Origin: CAYWNA01 sp964459305
GTDB lineage: Bacteria > Planctomycetota > Planctomycetia > Pirellulales > Pirellulaceae
Assembly: GCA_964459305.1 (NCBI GenBank)
Contig: CAYWNA010000108.1
Location: 1 to 39,567 of the forward strand
Length of the DNA stretch: 39,567 bases
Direction: 5' to 3'
The notes beneath the pieces were generated by a model. The model did no database searches, was not told the DNA's origin, and saw nothing but the letters and a program-made list of their open reading frames with translations. The first letter of the stretch is position 1. Every line of letters begins with the position of its first letter. Of the stretch, positions 8,903-16,046 are shown piece by piece. Position numbers and translations under genes: made by a program.

Positions 8903-10150
8903 ATGGCTGGGCGGCGCGTGATTGTGGTGGGTGGTGGTGTCATCGGAGCGGCGTGTGCCTATTACCTATCCAAGAGTGGGCAGGATGTCGCCGTCGTGGA
9001 GCGTGGCGATTTTGGCAAGGAGTGCTCGCATGGCAATTGTGGATTGATTGTGCCGAATCACGTCTTGCCGATGCCACAGCCGGGGGCAGTCGCCAAAGCC
9101 ATTAAGTCGTTGCTGAACAGAGACTCGCCGCTGCGCATCAAACCGCGGATCGATCTTCGCCTGTGGAGCTGGCTCTGGAAGTTCGCCCGTCGATGCAACG
9201 TGGCCGATATGATGGAGTCGGCGCGCGTTCGCCATGCGCTGCTGCAGTCGTCCGTGGCCTTGTATCGAGAGCTCATGGCCGCCGAACCGCTGGATTGCGA
9301 ATGGGAAACGCGCGGCGTCATCTACGTCTATCAGACGCAGGCCGAGATGGACAGGTTTGCCGAGACGGACCAGATGCTGCGCGAGTCGTTCGATTTGGCG
9401 GCGACCCGATACGACGGTGACGCACTGGTTCAGTTGGAGCCGGCGCTCAAGCCGGGGCTGGCCGGTGGCTGGCACTACGAGCAGGCTGCTCAACTCCGAC
9501 CGGACAAGCTGATGTCGTCTTGGCGGCAACTGCTCCAGTCGATGGGAGTGACGATCCAGGAGCACACAGAAGTGCGAGCCTTTGCGCGGGAAGGCAACCG
9601 CGCCCAATCGGCGGTCACAGCCGACGGCGAGCTACCCGCCGACGCCTTCGTGGTGGCGACCGGGGCGCTGACGCCGATGCTTCGCAAACACTTGGGCTGC
9701 AAGATCCCGATTCAGCCGGGAAAAGGCTATTCCATAACAATGCCGCGGCCAGAGCGATGTCCGACGATTCCGCTGCTTTTCCCCGAACACAAGGTGGCGG
9801 TCACGCCGATGCAGTCGGGCTACCGACTCGGATCGACCATGGAGTTTGCGGGCTACGATACGACGCTCGACCAGCGGCGTTTGGACTTACTCAAAGCCGG
9901 GGCTCGCCCCTACTTGCACGAGCCGTATGCGGAACCGGTGCAGGAACAGTGGTACGGCTGGCGGCCCATGACTTGCGACGGCAAGCCGATCATCGACCGC
10001 AGCCCAGCGATGGACAACGTGTACATCGCAGCCGGGCACAATATGCTTGGCATGTCGTTGGCCCCCGCCACCGGCAAGCTGATCGCAGAACTCATCACCG
10101 GCGCAGAGCCCCATATCGATCTCGGCCCCTACTCGGTGAAGCGATTTTGA
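8903..10150 (+). CDS. DadA-like FAD-dependent amino acid dehydrogenase
   Basis: A 415-aa member of the DAO/DadA flavoprotein family, which oxidises D-amino acids or related amines and passes electrons to the respiratory chain. The N-terminal dinucleotide fold is clear: VIVVGGGVIGAACAYYL with GxGxxG at residues 10-15, then VAVVERGDFGKECSHGNCG. The C-terminus has GWRPMTCDGKPIIDRSP and NVYIAAGHNMLGMSLAPATG, the second FAD-binding part of the family. Length matches DadA proteins (about 410-435 aa). Start at ATG 8903 with an upstream AAGGGG. No signal peptide is present, so it is probably cytoplasmic or peripheral to the membrane. Neighbours give no hint of substrate; a hydroxyproline or sarcosine-type substrate is an alternative. 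Confidence 0.85.
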   Translation: MAGRRVIVVGGGVIGAACAYYLSKSGQDVAVVERGDFGKECSHGNCGLIVPNHVLPMPQPGAVAKAIKSLLNRDSPLRIKPRIDLRLWSWLWKFARRCNVADMMESARVRHALLQSSVALYRELMAAEPLDCEWETRGVIYVYQTQAEMDRFAETDQMLRESFDLAATRYDGDALVQLEPALKPGLAGGWHYEQAAQLRPDKLMSSWRQLLQSMGVTIQEHTEVRAFAREGNRAQSAVTADGELPADAFVVATGALTPMLRKHLGCKIPIQPGKGYSITMPRPERCPTIPLLFPEHKVAVTPMQSGYRLGSTMEFAGYDTTLDQRRLDLLKAGARPYLHEPYAEPVQEQWYGWRPMTCDGKPIIDRSPAMDNVYIAAGHNMLGMSLAPATGKLIAELITGAEPHIDLGPYSVKRF

Positions 10151-10276
10151 TTTTCGCCCAGCGAATCCCGTCGATGTGGAAATCCGGGGATACGCATTTC
10201 CAATCCCATTTTGCGCGAGTTCTGAGGATGAACATGTACTGCACGCTGGCAGTGTTCCAAGGGGGGCGAGAAAACC

Positions 10277-10504
10277 TCAGTGCAAGCCCATTTCGCCCCA
10301 CTTTTTCCAGCGTTTCGCCCCGATTACCTGCTGTAGGTCCGTTTCACCTCTTCCAATGTTCCAAGGTGTGTAAGTTTCTGGGGTTCGTTCAGCCCGCCGC
10401 ACAAACCACCTCAGCCCCACGGCCAACAACACGACCACGACCAGCAGCGTCCGCAAGCTGAATCGAAACCGGCGTCTGGGGGTCGGGTTAGTTGTTTGGC
10501 TCAA
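10277..10504 (-). CDS. small planctomycete SLRTLL membrane protein
   Basis: A 75-aa protein starting at TTG 10504 with MSQTTNPTPRRRFRFSLRTL followed by a single transmembrane segment (LLVVVVLLAVGLRW). The R-F-R/Q-F-S-L-R-T-L-L-V-V-V N-terminus is a hallmark of many small planctomycete proteins of unknown role. The reading frame overlaps the end of the upstream 182-aa gene by 17 bases, indicating translational coupling, and the start has no strong ribosome binding site of its own. Function unknown. Confidence 0.7.
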   Translation of the reverse strand: MSQTTNPTPRRRFRFSLRTLLVVVVLLAVGLRWFVRRAERTPETYTPWNIGRGETDLQQVIGAKRWKKWGEMGLH

Positions 10505-11036
10505 GGTTGGTCTTCTGTTGGCTGTCCGCCGCGGTCTTGGCGGTTTCGATCAACGAGCGAACGTATCCGTAATCCTTGTGGGGAAAATGAGCGCCAATCG
10601 GTCTGATTGCGTCGAACTCATCGACTGTTTGCGATGCAATCGTCGTCAGGTCGGCGTCAAAATCAATCGTAACGTGGTCCTGTACGATCTCGGCATCGTC
10701 GGGCCAGGAATACATGGACGCCGCTTCAACAGTGTCGACAACCTGCAAATCATCCCACGATGTCGGCCACCGGTTTTCCTGTTGAACAAAGCGTTCAACA
10801 ACCGGGGTCACCAAGAGGAGTGCGTGAAGACCCTTTTCCGCCTGCCAGCTAGCTAAAGGGCTGATGACAAGGACGCCTGCAACAACGCATACCACAACCA
10901 GCAAAAGTGCGGCAACAGATACACTGACGAGCCATCGTTTCACGCCTGAGCTACCACGGGTTGACCGCAAGAAGCGTGCAATTACCACGGTAAATACAAT
11001 GAGAAGCGTCAGGAAGACCCAGTGACATGGGTACAT
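10488..11036 (-). CDS. two-TM membrane protein of unknown function
   Basis: A 182-aa protein. The ATG at 11036 is preferred because GGAGAGG lies 8 bases upstream; in-frame GTG and ATG codons at 11063 and 11057 lie upstream of that site. Two hydrophobic segments (HWVFLTLLIVFTVVIARFL and VSVAALLLVVVCVVAGVLVI) are followed by a soluble domain containing a RWPTSWDDL element, like the YP-x-LxxL motif of prepilin-like planctomycete proteins, and then an acidic region. It overlaps the 75-aa SLRTLL gene downstream. No enzymatic motif was recognised. Confidence 0.65.
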   Translation of the reverse strand: MYPCHWVFLTLLIVFTVVIARFLRSTRGSSGVKRWLVSVSVAALLLVVVCVVAGVLVISPLASWQAEKGLHALLLVTPVVERFVQQENRWPTSWDDLQVVDTVEAASMYSWPDDAEIVQDHVTIDFDADLTTIASQTVDEFDAIRPIGAHFPHKDYGYVRSLIETAKTAADSQQKTNLEPNN

Positions 11037-11100
11037 GACACGATACCTCTCCGACATAAGCACTGACCGCAGTAGGGCCGTCAGCCAACGAGCATCCTAT

Positions 11101-11460
11101 TCAATAGGGATTACGACCTCCCATAACCCAGCATTGGCCTCCACTGTACCAGCGAAGATATGCGTTGCGTCGTGGCACGTAGATTCGCAGTTCGTAGCAC
11201 AGGTTTGCGTCATACACCTCGTAGTTGAACTGGCCAAGAGGCGTCATCGGGGAAGTGATTGCATCTTCTAGTTCGCCCGGATACTCGCCGTGAGTCTTGT
11301 AGTAGGTTTCAAGGGCGTTCACCACGGACATCCCTTCGGTCTTGATTTCGTCGAGTTGCTTCGCCTGCCTGAAAGCGGGTGCAAGGATGGCAAACATCAC
11401 ACCCAAGACAAGGATCACAATGACGCATTGCCGCAAAGTGAACTGGTTTCGGCGGCTCAT
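11101..11460 (-). CDS. prepilin-like (type II pseudopilin-fold) protein
   Basis: A 119-aa protein starting at ATG 11460 after GGAG with 9-base spacing; the frame is open upstream but lacks a start with a ribosome binding site. The N-terminus MSRRNQFTLRQCVIVILVLG has a short basic leader then F-T-L-R-x-hydrophobic, resembling prepilin leaders but with R where the fifth-position glutamate is normally found. A helix with NALETYYKTHGEYPGELEDA, the usual pseudopilin spine motif, follows. The C-terminus, with LCYELRIYVPRRN, is beta-rich. It is probably inner-membrane or periplasmic and may be processed by a prepilin peptidase, although a glycine before the cleavage point is not evident. Confidence 0.7.
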   Translation of the reverse strand: MSRRNQFTLRQCVIVILVLGVMFAILAPAFRQAKQLDEIKTEGMSVVNALETYYKTHGEYPGELEDAITSPMTPLGQFNYEVYDANLCYELRIYVPRRNAYLRWYSGGQCWVMGGRNPY

Positions 11461-11718
11461 TGTTGGTATCTCCGTTCCGCCACAATCCCCAACCAGCCGC
11501 CGACAGCATCGAATATCGAAACATGACGGGCCCCCGATCAGTCGGCGACTCTTGCCCAGCGTCCTAGGCACCGTTCACCGCAGGCACGCCTTTACGAACC
11601 CTCGCCGGTCTTCGGATTTCAGCTTGGCCTTGCACGTCCCGGCTGCTAGGCTGGGTTCTTGGCGCCGCCACGTCGGACATCTTCGCTATTCTACAGGTCA
11701 TAGAAGGTGACTTCGACA

Positions 11719-12858
11719 ATGCCAGCAGATAATCCGAAAACCGACGAGAACACCAGAGATCTATCGGCATTTCCATTCTGGCTGTCTGTCTGGGTTGGAA
11801 CGTCGATGGCAGGGGGTGTATTCGGGTTTGTGGTCGCTTGTAGATTTGGTGGTCTGGGGGACGGCATCCTTGGTTCGTTTGTTGGCGCTATCTATGCGAG
11901 CATTGTAGGCGTCCCTACCATCGGCGCTGTGGCATTGGTCAGTTGGTGTTTCTGGTTGTCCCGGTTTCGAGTAGCGATGGGAGTTCTTGCTGGAGGTTTG
12001 ACCGGCATTGTTGCCACGTTGTCTATTGGACCGTCTCCACCCGGTGACTATTGGGTAGATTTGGCAATGGCGGGATTTCTTGGCACGCTTGGAGGTGGGC
12101 TGGCCGGACGTTTATACCACTCTCCATCTAAATCACAGGCACTCCATCAAATCTCTCGCCAACAGCCTTGGCGATTCACGCTCCGTGACTTGTTCATCCG
12201 TGTTACCGTTATCTCCGCTGTCCTTGCCGCCTGCGTCTTCGTCGGCAATCTTCTTCACGTGGGGCGACAGAATGCCCGCAGGGATGAGTGCAAGTACAAC
12301 CTAATTTCGATTCGACGCTGCCTTGATAGCTACCACGAAAAACATGGCGTTCTCCCGCCAGCATATGTGGCAGACGAAAACGGTCACCCGCTTCTGAGTT
12401 GGCGTGTGCTGGCAGCGGAATACGTGTACCTCGGCTACGACTTCAAGACGAAAATGGACTTCACTAAGCCGTGGAACAGCCCAACGAATTCACGTTTCCT
12501 GAATAGCATCAGCACGGAGTGGCTCCAATGTCCATCGTCCTGGGTCACGAAACCTAACGTAACTCACTACGTGGCCGTTGTGGGGCCGGGGACTTTGTGG
12601 GAGCAGCCGTGTCGGTTGTCAGGGTCCGATAAGCGTATCCTCGTCATCGAGTGGCCGAACAGTGACATTCACTGGTCGGAGCCACGGGACATCACGGTGG
12701 ACGAGTTGCTGGACTGGCTCAAATCGAAGCCAGACACCAACCATCCTGGATGCCTTCAATACGTTGATGGATCGGGCGAAGTCGGGGAGCTTCGCACGGA
12801 TAGTGACCCGGAGACCGTGCGTACCCTGTTGATTGGTCAACCGCCCAAGACTCCGTGA
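11719..12858 (+). CDS. multi-TM protein with DUF1559-like prepilin domain
   Basis: A 379-aa protein. ATG 11719 is chosen because AGAAGG lies about 10 bases upstream; a GTG at 11707 is the alternative. The first 150 residues hold three to four glycine-rich membrane segments. A second hydrophobic segment (LFIRVTVISAVLAACVFVGN) leads into a DUF1559-like domain: RDECKYNLISIRRCLDSYHE, then KHGVLPPAYVADENGHPLLS and WRVLAAEYV, then a HYVAVVGPGT loop. DUF1559 proteins are abundant in planctomycetes and contain an N-terminal prepilin helix. Here the domain is fused to extra membrane helices, and the C-terminal H-x9-DG motif is not obvious. Function unknown. Confidence 0.75.
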   Translation: MPADNPKTDENTRDLSAFPFWLSVWVGTSMAGGVFGFVVACRFGGLGDGILGSFVGAIYASIVGVPTIGAVALVSWCFWLSRFRVAMGVLAGGLTGIVATLSIGPSPPGDYWVDLAMAGFLGTLGGGLAGRLYHSPSKSQALHQISRQQPWRFTLRDLFIRVTVISAVLAACVFVGNLLHVGRQNARRDECKYNLISIRRCLDSYHEKHGVLPPAYVADENGHPLLSWRVLAAEYVYLGYDFKTKMDFTKPWNSPTNSRFLNSISTEWLQCPSSWVTKPNVTHYVAVVGPGTLWEQPCRLSGSDKRILVIEWPNSDIHWSEPRDITVDELLDWLKSKPDTNHPGCLQYVDGSGEVGELRTDSDPETVRTLLIGQPPKTP

Positions 12859-12925
12859 TCCGTGCGATCATCCGTTCGGCCATAGCGATCAATGCCATTC
12901 TCCCATTTTCGAGAGGAGATCGATC

Positions 12926-13127
12926 ATGGCACGACGCCCCAAAAGACACCACCGCAGCAACCGTCAGCAAGGCCGATGCGGTTCGGGAATACGCCAAGGC
13001 GCACCCGGTTGCCCAGCCGAAAGACATCGTCGAAGCATTGAAGAAGAAGGGTATTGAACCGACGGCTGATCGGGGGCTCGGCTTACGTCTGGAAAGCCAA
13101 GCGGGCAAGTGGTATACAGTGACTGGT
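12926..13127 (+). pseudogene. frameshifted remnant of a small HTH-like planctomycete gene
   Basis: ATG 12926 has a strong AGGAG at 7-base spacing and begins MARRPK, but the frame then becomes arginine-rich nonsense. Skipping one A of the AAAA run at 12941-12944 gives DTTAATVSKADAVREYAKAH followed by PVAQPKDIVEALKKKGIE. That matches a small planctomycete family in which a SKADAVREYLxxHP helix and a PKxVVEALxxKGI helix form a helix-turn-helix-like unit. After GIEP the frame degenerates, and a second shift would give AYVWKAK. The remnant frame runs into the next gene, whose own start at 13143 has a ribosome binding site. Confidence 0.5.
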
Positions 13128-13142
13128 GGGAGGAGTCAAAGA

Positions 13143-14897
13143 ATGTCAAAACAACTGGCGATCCGCTTGTTCTTAGGCCTTACGGCGATCTATTGCCTGA
13201 TATTGGCCCCATGGTTCGCTTGGGAGATCCTTGCCCAAGAGGACGTTTCGGGCGACAACGACACGAGGCAGACTGTCAATGCGCGCGTCGTTGTCTGGGA
13301 TACCGGGCGTCCGTACAAGCAAGGCGCCCGGTCGTTTGTGGCTATCGACGACAAATCCAAATGGACTCGTGTCCCCATCGGCGTGGACGAGGCTCACGAA
13401 TTCAACGGCGATTGCGTGGTGGAAAACGAGCACGTGCGGCTGTATCTGCCTGCGAGCGAGAATCGTTCGGCCGTCGTTTGGGGCAAATCCGGCATGGGGA
13501 CCGCCCATCGATTGACTCTCAATGAGTATGATATGCAGAGCCAGAGACCTAGCGGCCCGAAGCACATCAAAGTCTCGATGAATGCGGGCCGCGAGGCGAT
13601 GGTCGAATATGGGACGGGAACGCAGCGGGATACGAGACTCAAGGTCGCGTATCGCATGGCCAGCGGCACTCGCTGGGTCGAGGCCAAGCCCATGGAGAAT
13701 GCCGGCGGACTTGGTATCGGCATCAAGAGCCGGTTGGTGGTTGTGCCTCGCGAGTTTGGCGAAGATTTCATCTGCGACTCGTCGAAGCAGAAGCCCGGCG
13801 CCAGGGTCTCGATTCCACAGGGCAATCTCGTCATCGGCCTAGACGGTGATGGGGACTTCGTGGGCGTCATAACCTATCCGTCCATCGACCAGGCGAGCGA
13901 TATCCTGATCGGCGTCGACGACGCAGTTCGCGAGGCAAGCGCAAGATTCAAAGGCCAGAGCATTTTTGTCGGCCTGCTGGATGGTCGGGACAACTGGCAT
14001 TTCGAGCGAATCAGACGCATCTACAGCGCAAGTGGTCAGTACGTCAGCGACTGGAAGCAACCCTACCCGGGCAGATGGCGGTTGACCGGTCGCGTGCGTG
14101 GACGTTATCGAACCAACGACGTAACGGGCGATGATTTCGTTTTTGCGTGTTCGTGGAGCGGTACCTTCGAATACCTGTTCATGTATCTATACGCCCGCTC
14201 CGAGGATGCGCCGGCGGGCATCACAACACCCATGGATATCTACCGTGAAACGCTCGGAGAAGGCCCGAATGCCTATCTTCTCGAAACCGATGTCCGGGAA
14301 GGCGTTCAGGAAAGGGCGAAGAAGACAAAACATCGCGATGTGTGCGGAACGGTGAACGACCTGAAGGAGACCTGGAAGGACCATCTCGATCGCGTTGAGA
14401 AAGATCCAGACTACATTTCCAACCTCACCGAGGATGCCAAAACCATTATGGAAAGGTTGGAGAACCGGTGTAACGAATACCGAACGTTTGTTGTCGCTCT
14501 TGGAGAGGTCTGCGCCGAGATGGAAGCAAAGCAGGAGACGGCAGAGTTTCGGCAGTTCGCCAGCAGTATCCGAGAGCATCATGCAGAGCTCGTGAATATG
14601 AAGCCCACTCGCTATGTCTACGGCTGTCAGACGGCCGATGAAATCGAGGGGATTTGTCGCGAGCAGCCCGACCGACTGGCGACCGGTCGCAAACACCTCG
14701 ATGAACTTGCTGAACGCGTACGAGCCGTCGCCCAGTTCCAGGAGGACTCGCTGAAGCCTTACCGCAGAATCACGGCTGCCATATCCAATCTCTGCCTGGA
14801 ACGGAGGGAAACCCGTGGCGACGAGCTGAAGCGTTACGTGACCGCGATCGGCAGACTCTGCAGGCAGCTATTGAGGAACCGAGACGCGGAAGAATGA
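13143..14897 (+). CDS. exported protein of unknown function
   Basis: A 584-aa protein not recognised as a known family. ATG 13143 follows GGGAGG by about 10 bases and gives a signal or anchor segment (MSKQLAIRLFLGLTAIYCLI). The same frame is open 288 bases further upstream, but that part is the remnant at 12926-13127. The first 350 residues are beta-rich with Trp/Tyr-containing strands (RSAVVWGKSGMG, GLDGDGDFVGVITYPS, RWRLTGRVRGRYR). The last 200 residues are strongly helical and charged (DLKETWKDHLDRVEKD, KPYRRITAAISNL) and may form coiled coils. It could be a carbohydrate-associated surface protein, but no catalytic motif was seen. Confidence 0.7.
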   Translation: MSKQLAIRLFLGLTAIYCLILAPWFAWEILAQEDVSGDNDTRQTVNARVVVWDTGRPYKQGARSFVAIDDKSKWTRVPIGVDEAHEFNGDCVVENEHVRLYLPASENRSAVVWGKSGMGTAHRLTLNEYDMQSQRPSGPKHIKVSMNAGREAMVEYGTGTQRDTRLKVAYRMASGTRWVEAKPMENAGGLGIGIKSRLVVVPREFGEDFICDSSKQKPGARVSIPQGNLVIGLDGDGDFVGVITYPSIDQASDILIGVDDAVREASARFKGQSIFVGLLDGRDNWHFERIRRIYSASGQYVSDWKQPYPGRWRLTGRVRGRYRTNDVTGDDFVFACSWSGTFEYLFMYLYARSEDAPAGITTPMDIYRETLGEGPNAYLLETDVREGVQERAKKTKHRDVCGTVNDLKETWKDHLDRVEKDPDYISNLTEDAKTIMERLENRCNEYRTFVVALGEVCAEMEAKQETAEFRQFASSIREHHAELVNMKPTRYVYGCQTADEIEGICREQPDRLATGRKHLDELAERVRAVAQFQEDSLKPYRRITAAISNLCLERRETRGDELKRYVTAIGRLCRQLLRNRDAEE

Positions 14898-14960
14898 GGG
14901 CTGTTTGGCGTCGTGCAGCTATGAGAGTGGGCCTGCCAGTTGCAGAAGAAATGGCGAGCG

Positions 14961-14976
14961 GGGGCCGTAAGGCCCC
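14961..14976 (+). terminator. candidate intrinsic terminator hairpin
   Basis: GGGGCC-GTAA-GGCCCC forms a perfect 6-bp GC stem with a tetraloop 63 bases after the stop of the 584-aa gene. It is followed by TGATTATT rather than a clean T run, so termination may be inefficient or the hairpin may serve RNA stability instead. Confidence 0.4.
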
Positions 14977-15128
14977 TGATTATTCGGCGAAATTGAACGT
15001 ACGAGTTGGGTCGACAGAGTTCACGCGCGGTGAAATTCTGGAATAGTGCGGTGGGTGCGTGTTTGCAGCGGTATCAGCGGGCTGACGCTCGCCGGGACGA
15101 CCTGCGCCGTTTAGGTGGAATCAAGCCA

Positions 15129-16031
15129 ATGTGGAAGCGATGGATACTCGTCGGCAACCTTTTGGGCCTTGCTGTGATGATTGCGGTCTTTTGTTGTCTA
15201 CCGCGTTTTAGATCGGGCACGCCCAGTTTTCCGCTAGAGCCACCAGAGATCATCAAGACGGCAGGCGGCGTCGAGATGGTGCTGATTCCCGGAGGCTGGT
15301 TATCCATGGGCAGTAACGGGGGTGATCCTGACGAGGTTCCCATTCACAAGGTATGGGTCGATCCTTTTCTGATCGATCGATACGAGGTGACTCAGGAGGA
15401 ATACATCAAATTTGTCATCGGTAACCCCTCTCGCTTCAAAGATCCAAAACGACCTATCGAGCAGGTCCGTTGGCTTGAGGCCGCTTTTTACTGCAATGCT
15501 CGTTCGCTGTCCGAGGACCTTGAGCCCTGCTATGACGAAGAAACGGGCGTATGCAATATCCAGGCGAACGGTTATCGGCTTCCCACCGAAGCTGAATGGG
15601 AGTATGCCTGCCGGGCGGGAACCGATACGGAGCATTCTTTTGGCAGCCGCCGGAGCATGCTGAAGAACTTCGCCTGGTTCAAGGAAAACGCCAATGAGAA
15701 GACGCAACTCGTCGGGCAAAAGAAGCCCAACGCTTGGGGTTTATATGACATGCACGGCAACGTGACTGAATGGTGCAACGACAAATACGACGAGGATTAC
15801 TACCAGGACAGCCCGGAAAGAAACCCACGCGGACCGGCCGATGGAGAGAAATACGTGCTACGCGGCGGAGCGTGGAACTCCAGCGCCTCCGCGTGTCGAT
15901 CCGCATACCGCACGGGCGAATCACCCGGCAGTTTCTCCGACTCATGTTTTGCTCATCCGGACATCGGATTCCGCTGCGTGAGAAATCGCGAACCGGAACT
16001 CCGAGGCGAGGCCAACGAAGCGGGAACGTGA
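15129..16031 (+). CDS. membrane-anchored SUMF1/FGE-fold protein
   Basis: A 300-aa protein of the formylglycine-generating enzyme fold. ATG 15129 follows AGGTGGA and gives an N-terminal membrane anchor (WILVGNLLGLAVMIAVFCCL). Family marks are MVLIPGGWLSMGS near residue 60, FLIDRYEVTQEEYIKF, YRLPTEAEWEYACRAGT, WGLYDMHGNVTEWCND, LRGGAWNSSASACRSAYR and HPDIGFRCVR. True sulfatase-activating FGEs have two copper-binding cysteines spaced C-x4-C in the segment matching NSSASACRS. Here only the second is present and the first is serine, so sulfatase activation is unlikely. No sulfatase gene is in the window. Planctomycetes carry many such non-FGE members, of unknown role. Confidence 0.82.
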   Translation: MWKRWILVGNLLGLAVMIAVFCCLPRFRSGTPSFPLEPPEIIKTAGGVEMVLIPGGWLSMGSNGGDPDEVPIHKVWVDPFLIDRYEVTQEEYIKFVIGNPSRFKDPKRPIEQVRWLEAAFYCNARSLSEDLEPCYDEETGVCNIQANGYRLPTEAEWEYACRAGTDTEHSFGSRRSMLKNFAWFKENANEKTQLVGQKKPNAWGLYDMHGNVTEWCNDKYDEDYYQDSPERNPRGPADGEKYVLRGGAWNSSASACRSAYRTGESPGSFSDSCFAHPDIGFRCVRNREPELRGEANEAGT

Positions 16032-16046
16032 AAGCCGATTTCGCTC

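Noticed and set aside
12855..14897. 680-aa protein using the upstream GTG at 12855
   Set aside because: The first 96 codons overlap the preceding gene end and a frameshifted HTH remnant. The ATG at 13143 has a strong ribosome binding site and a signal segment.
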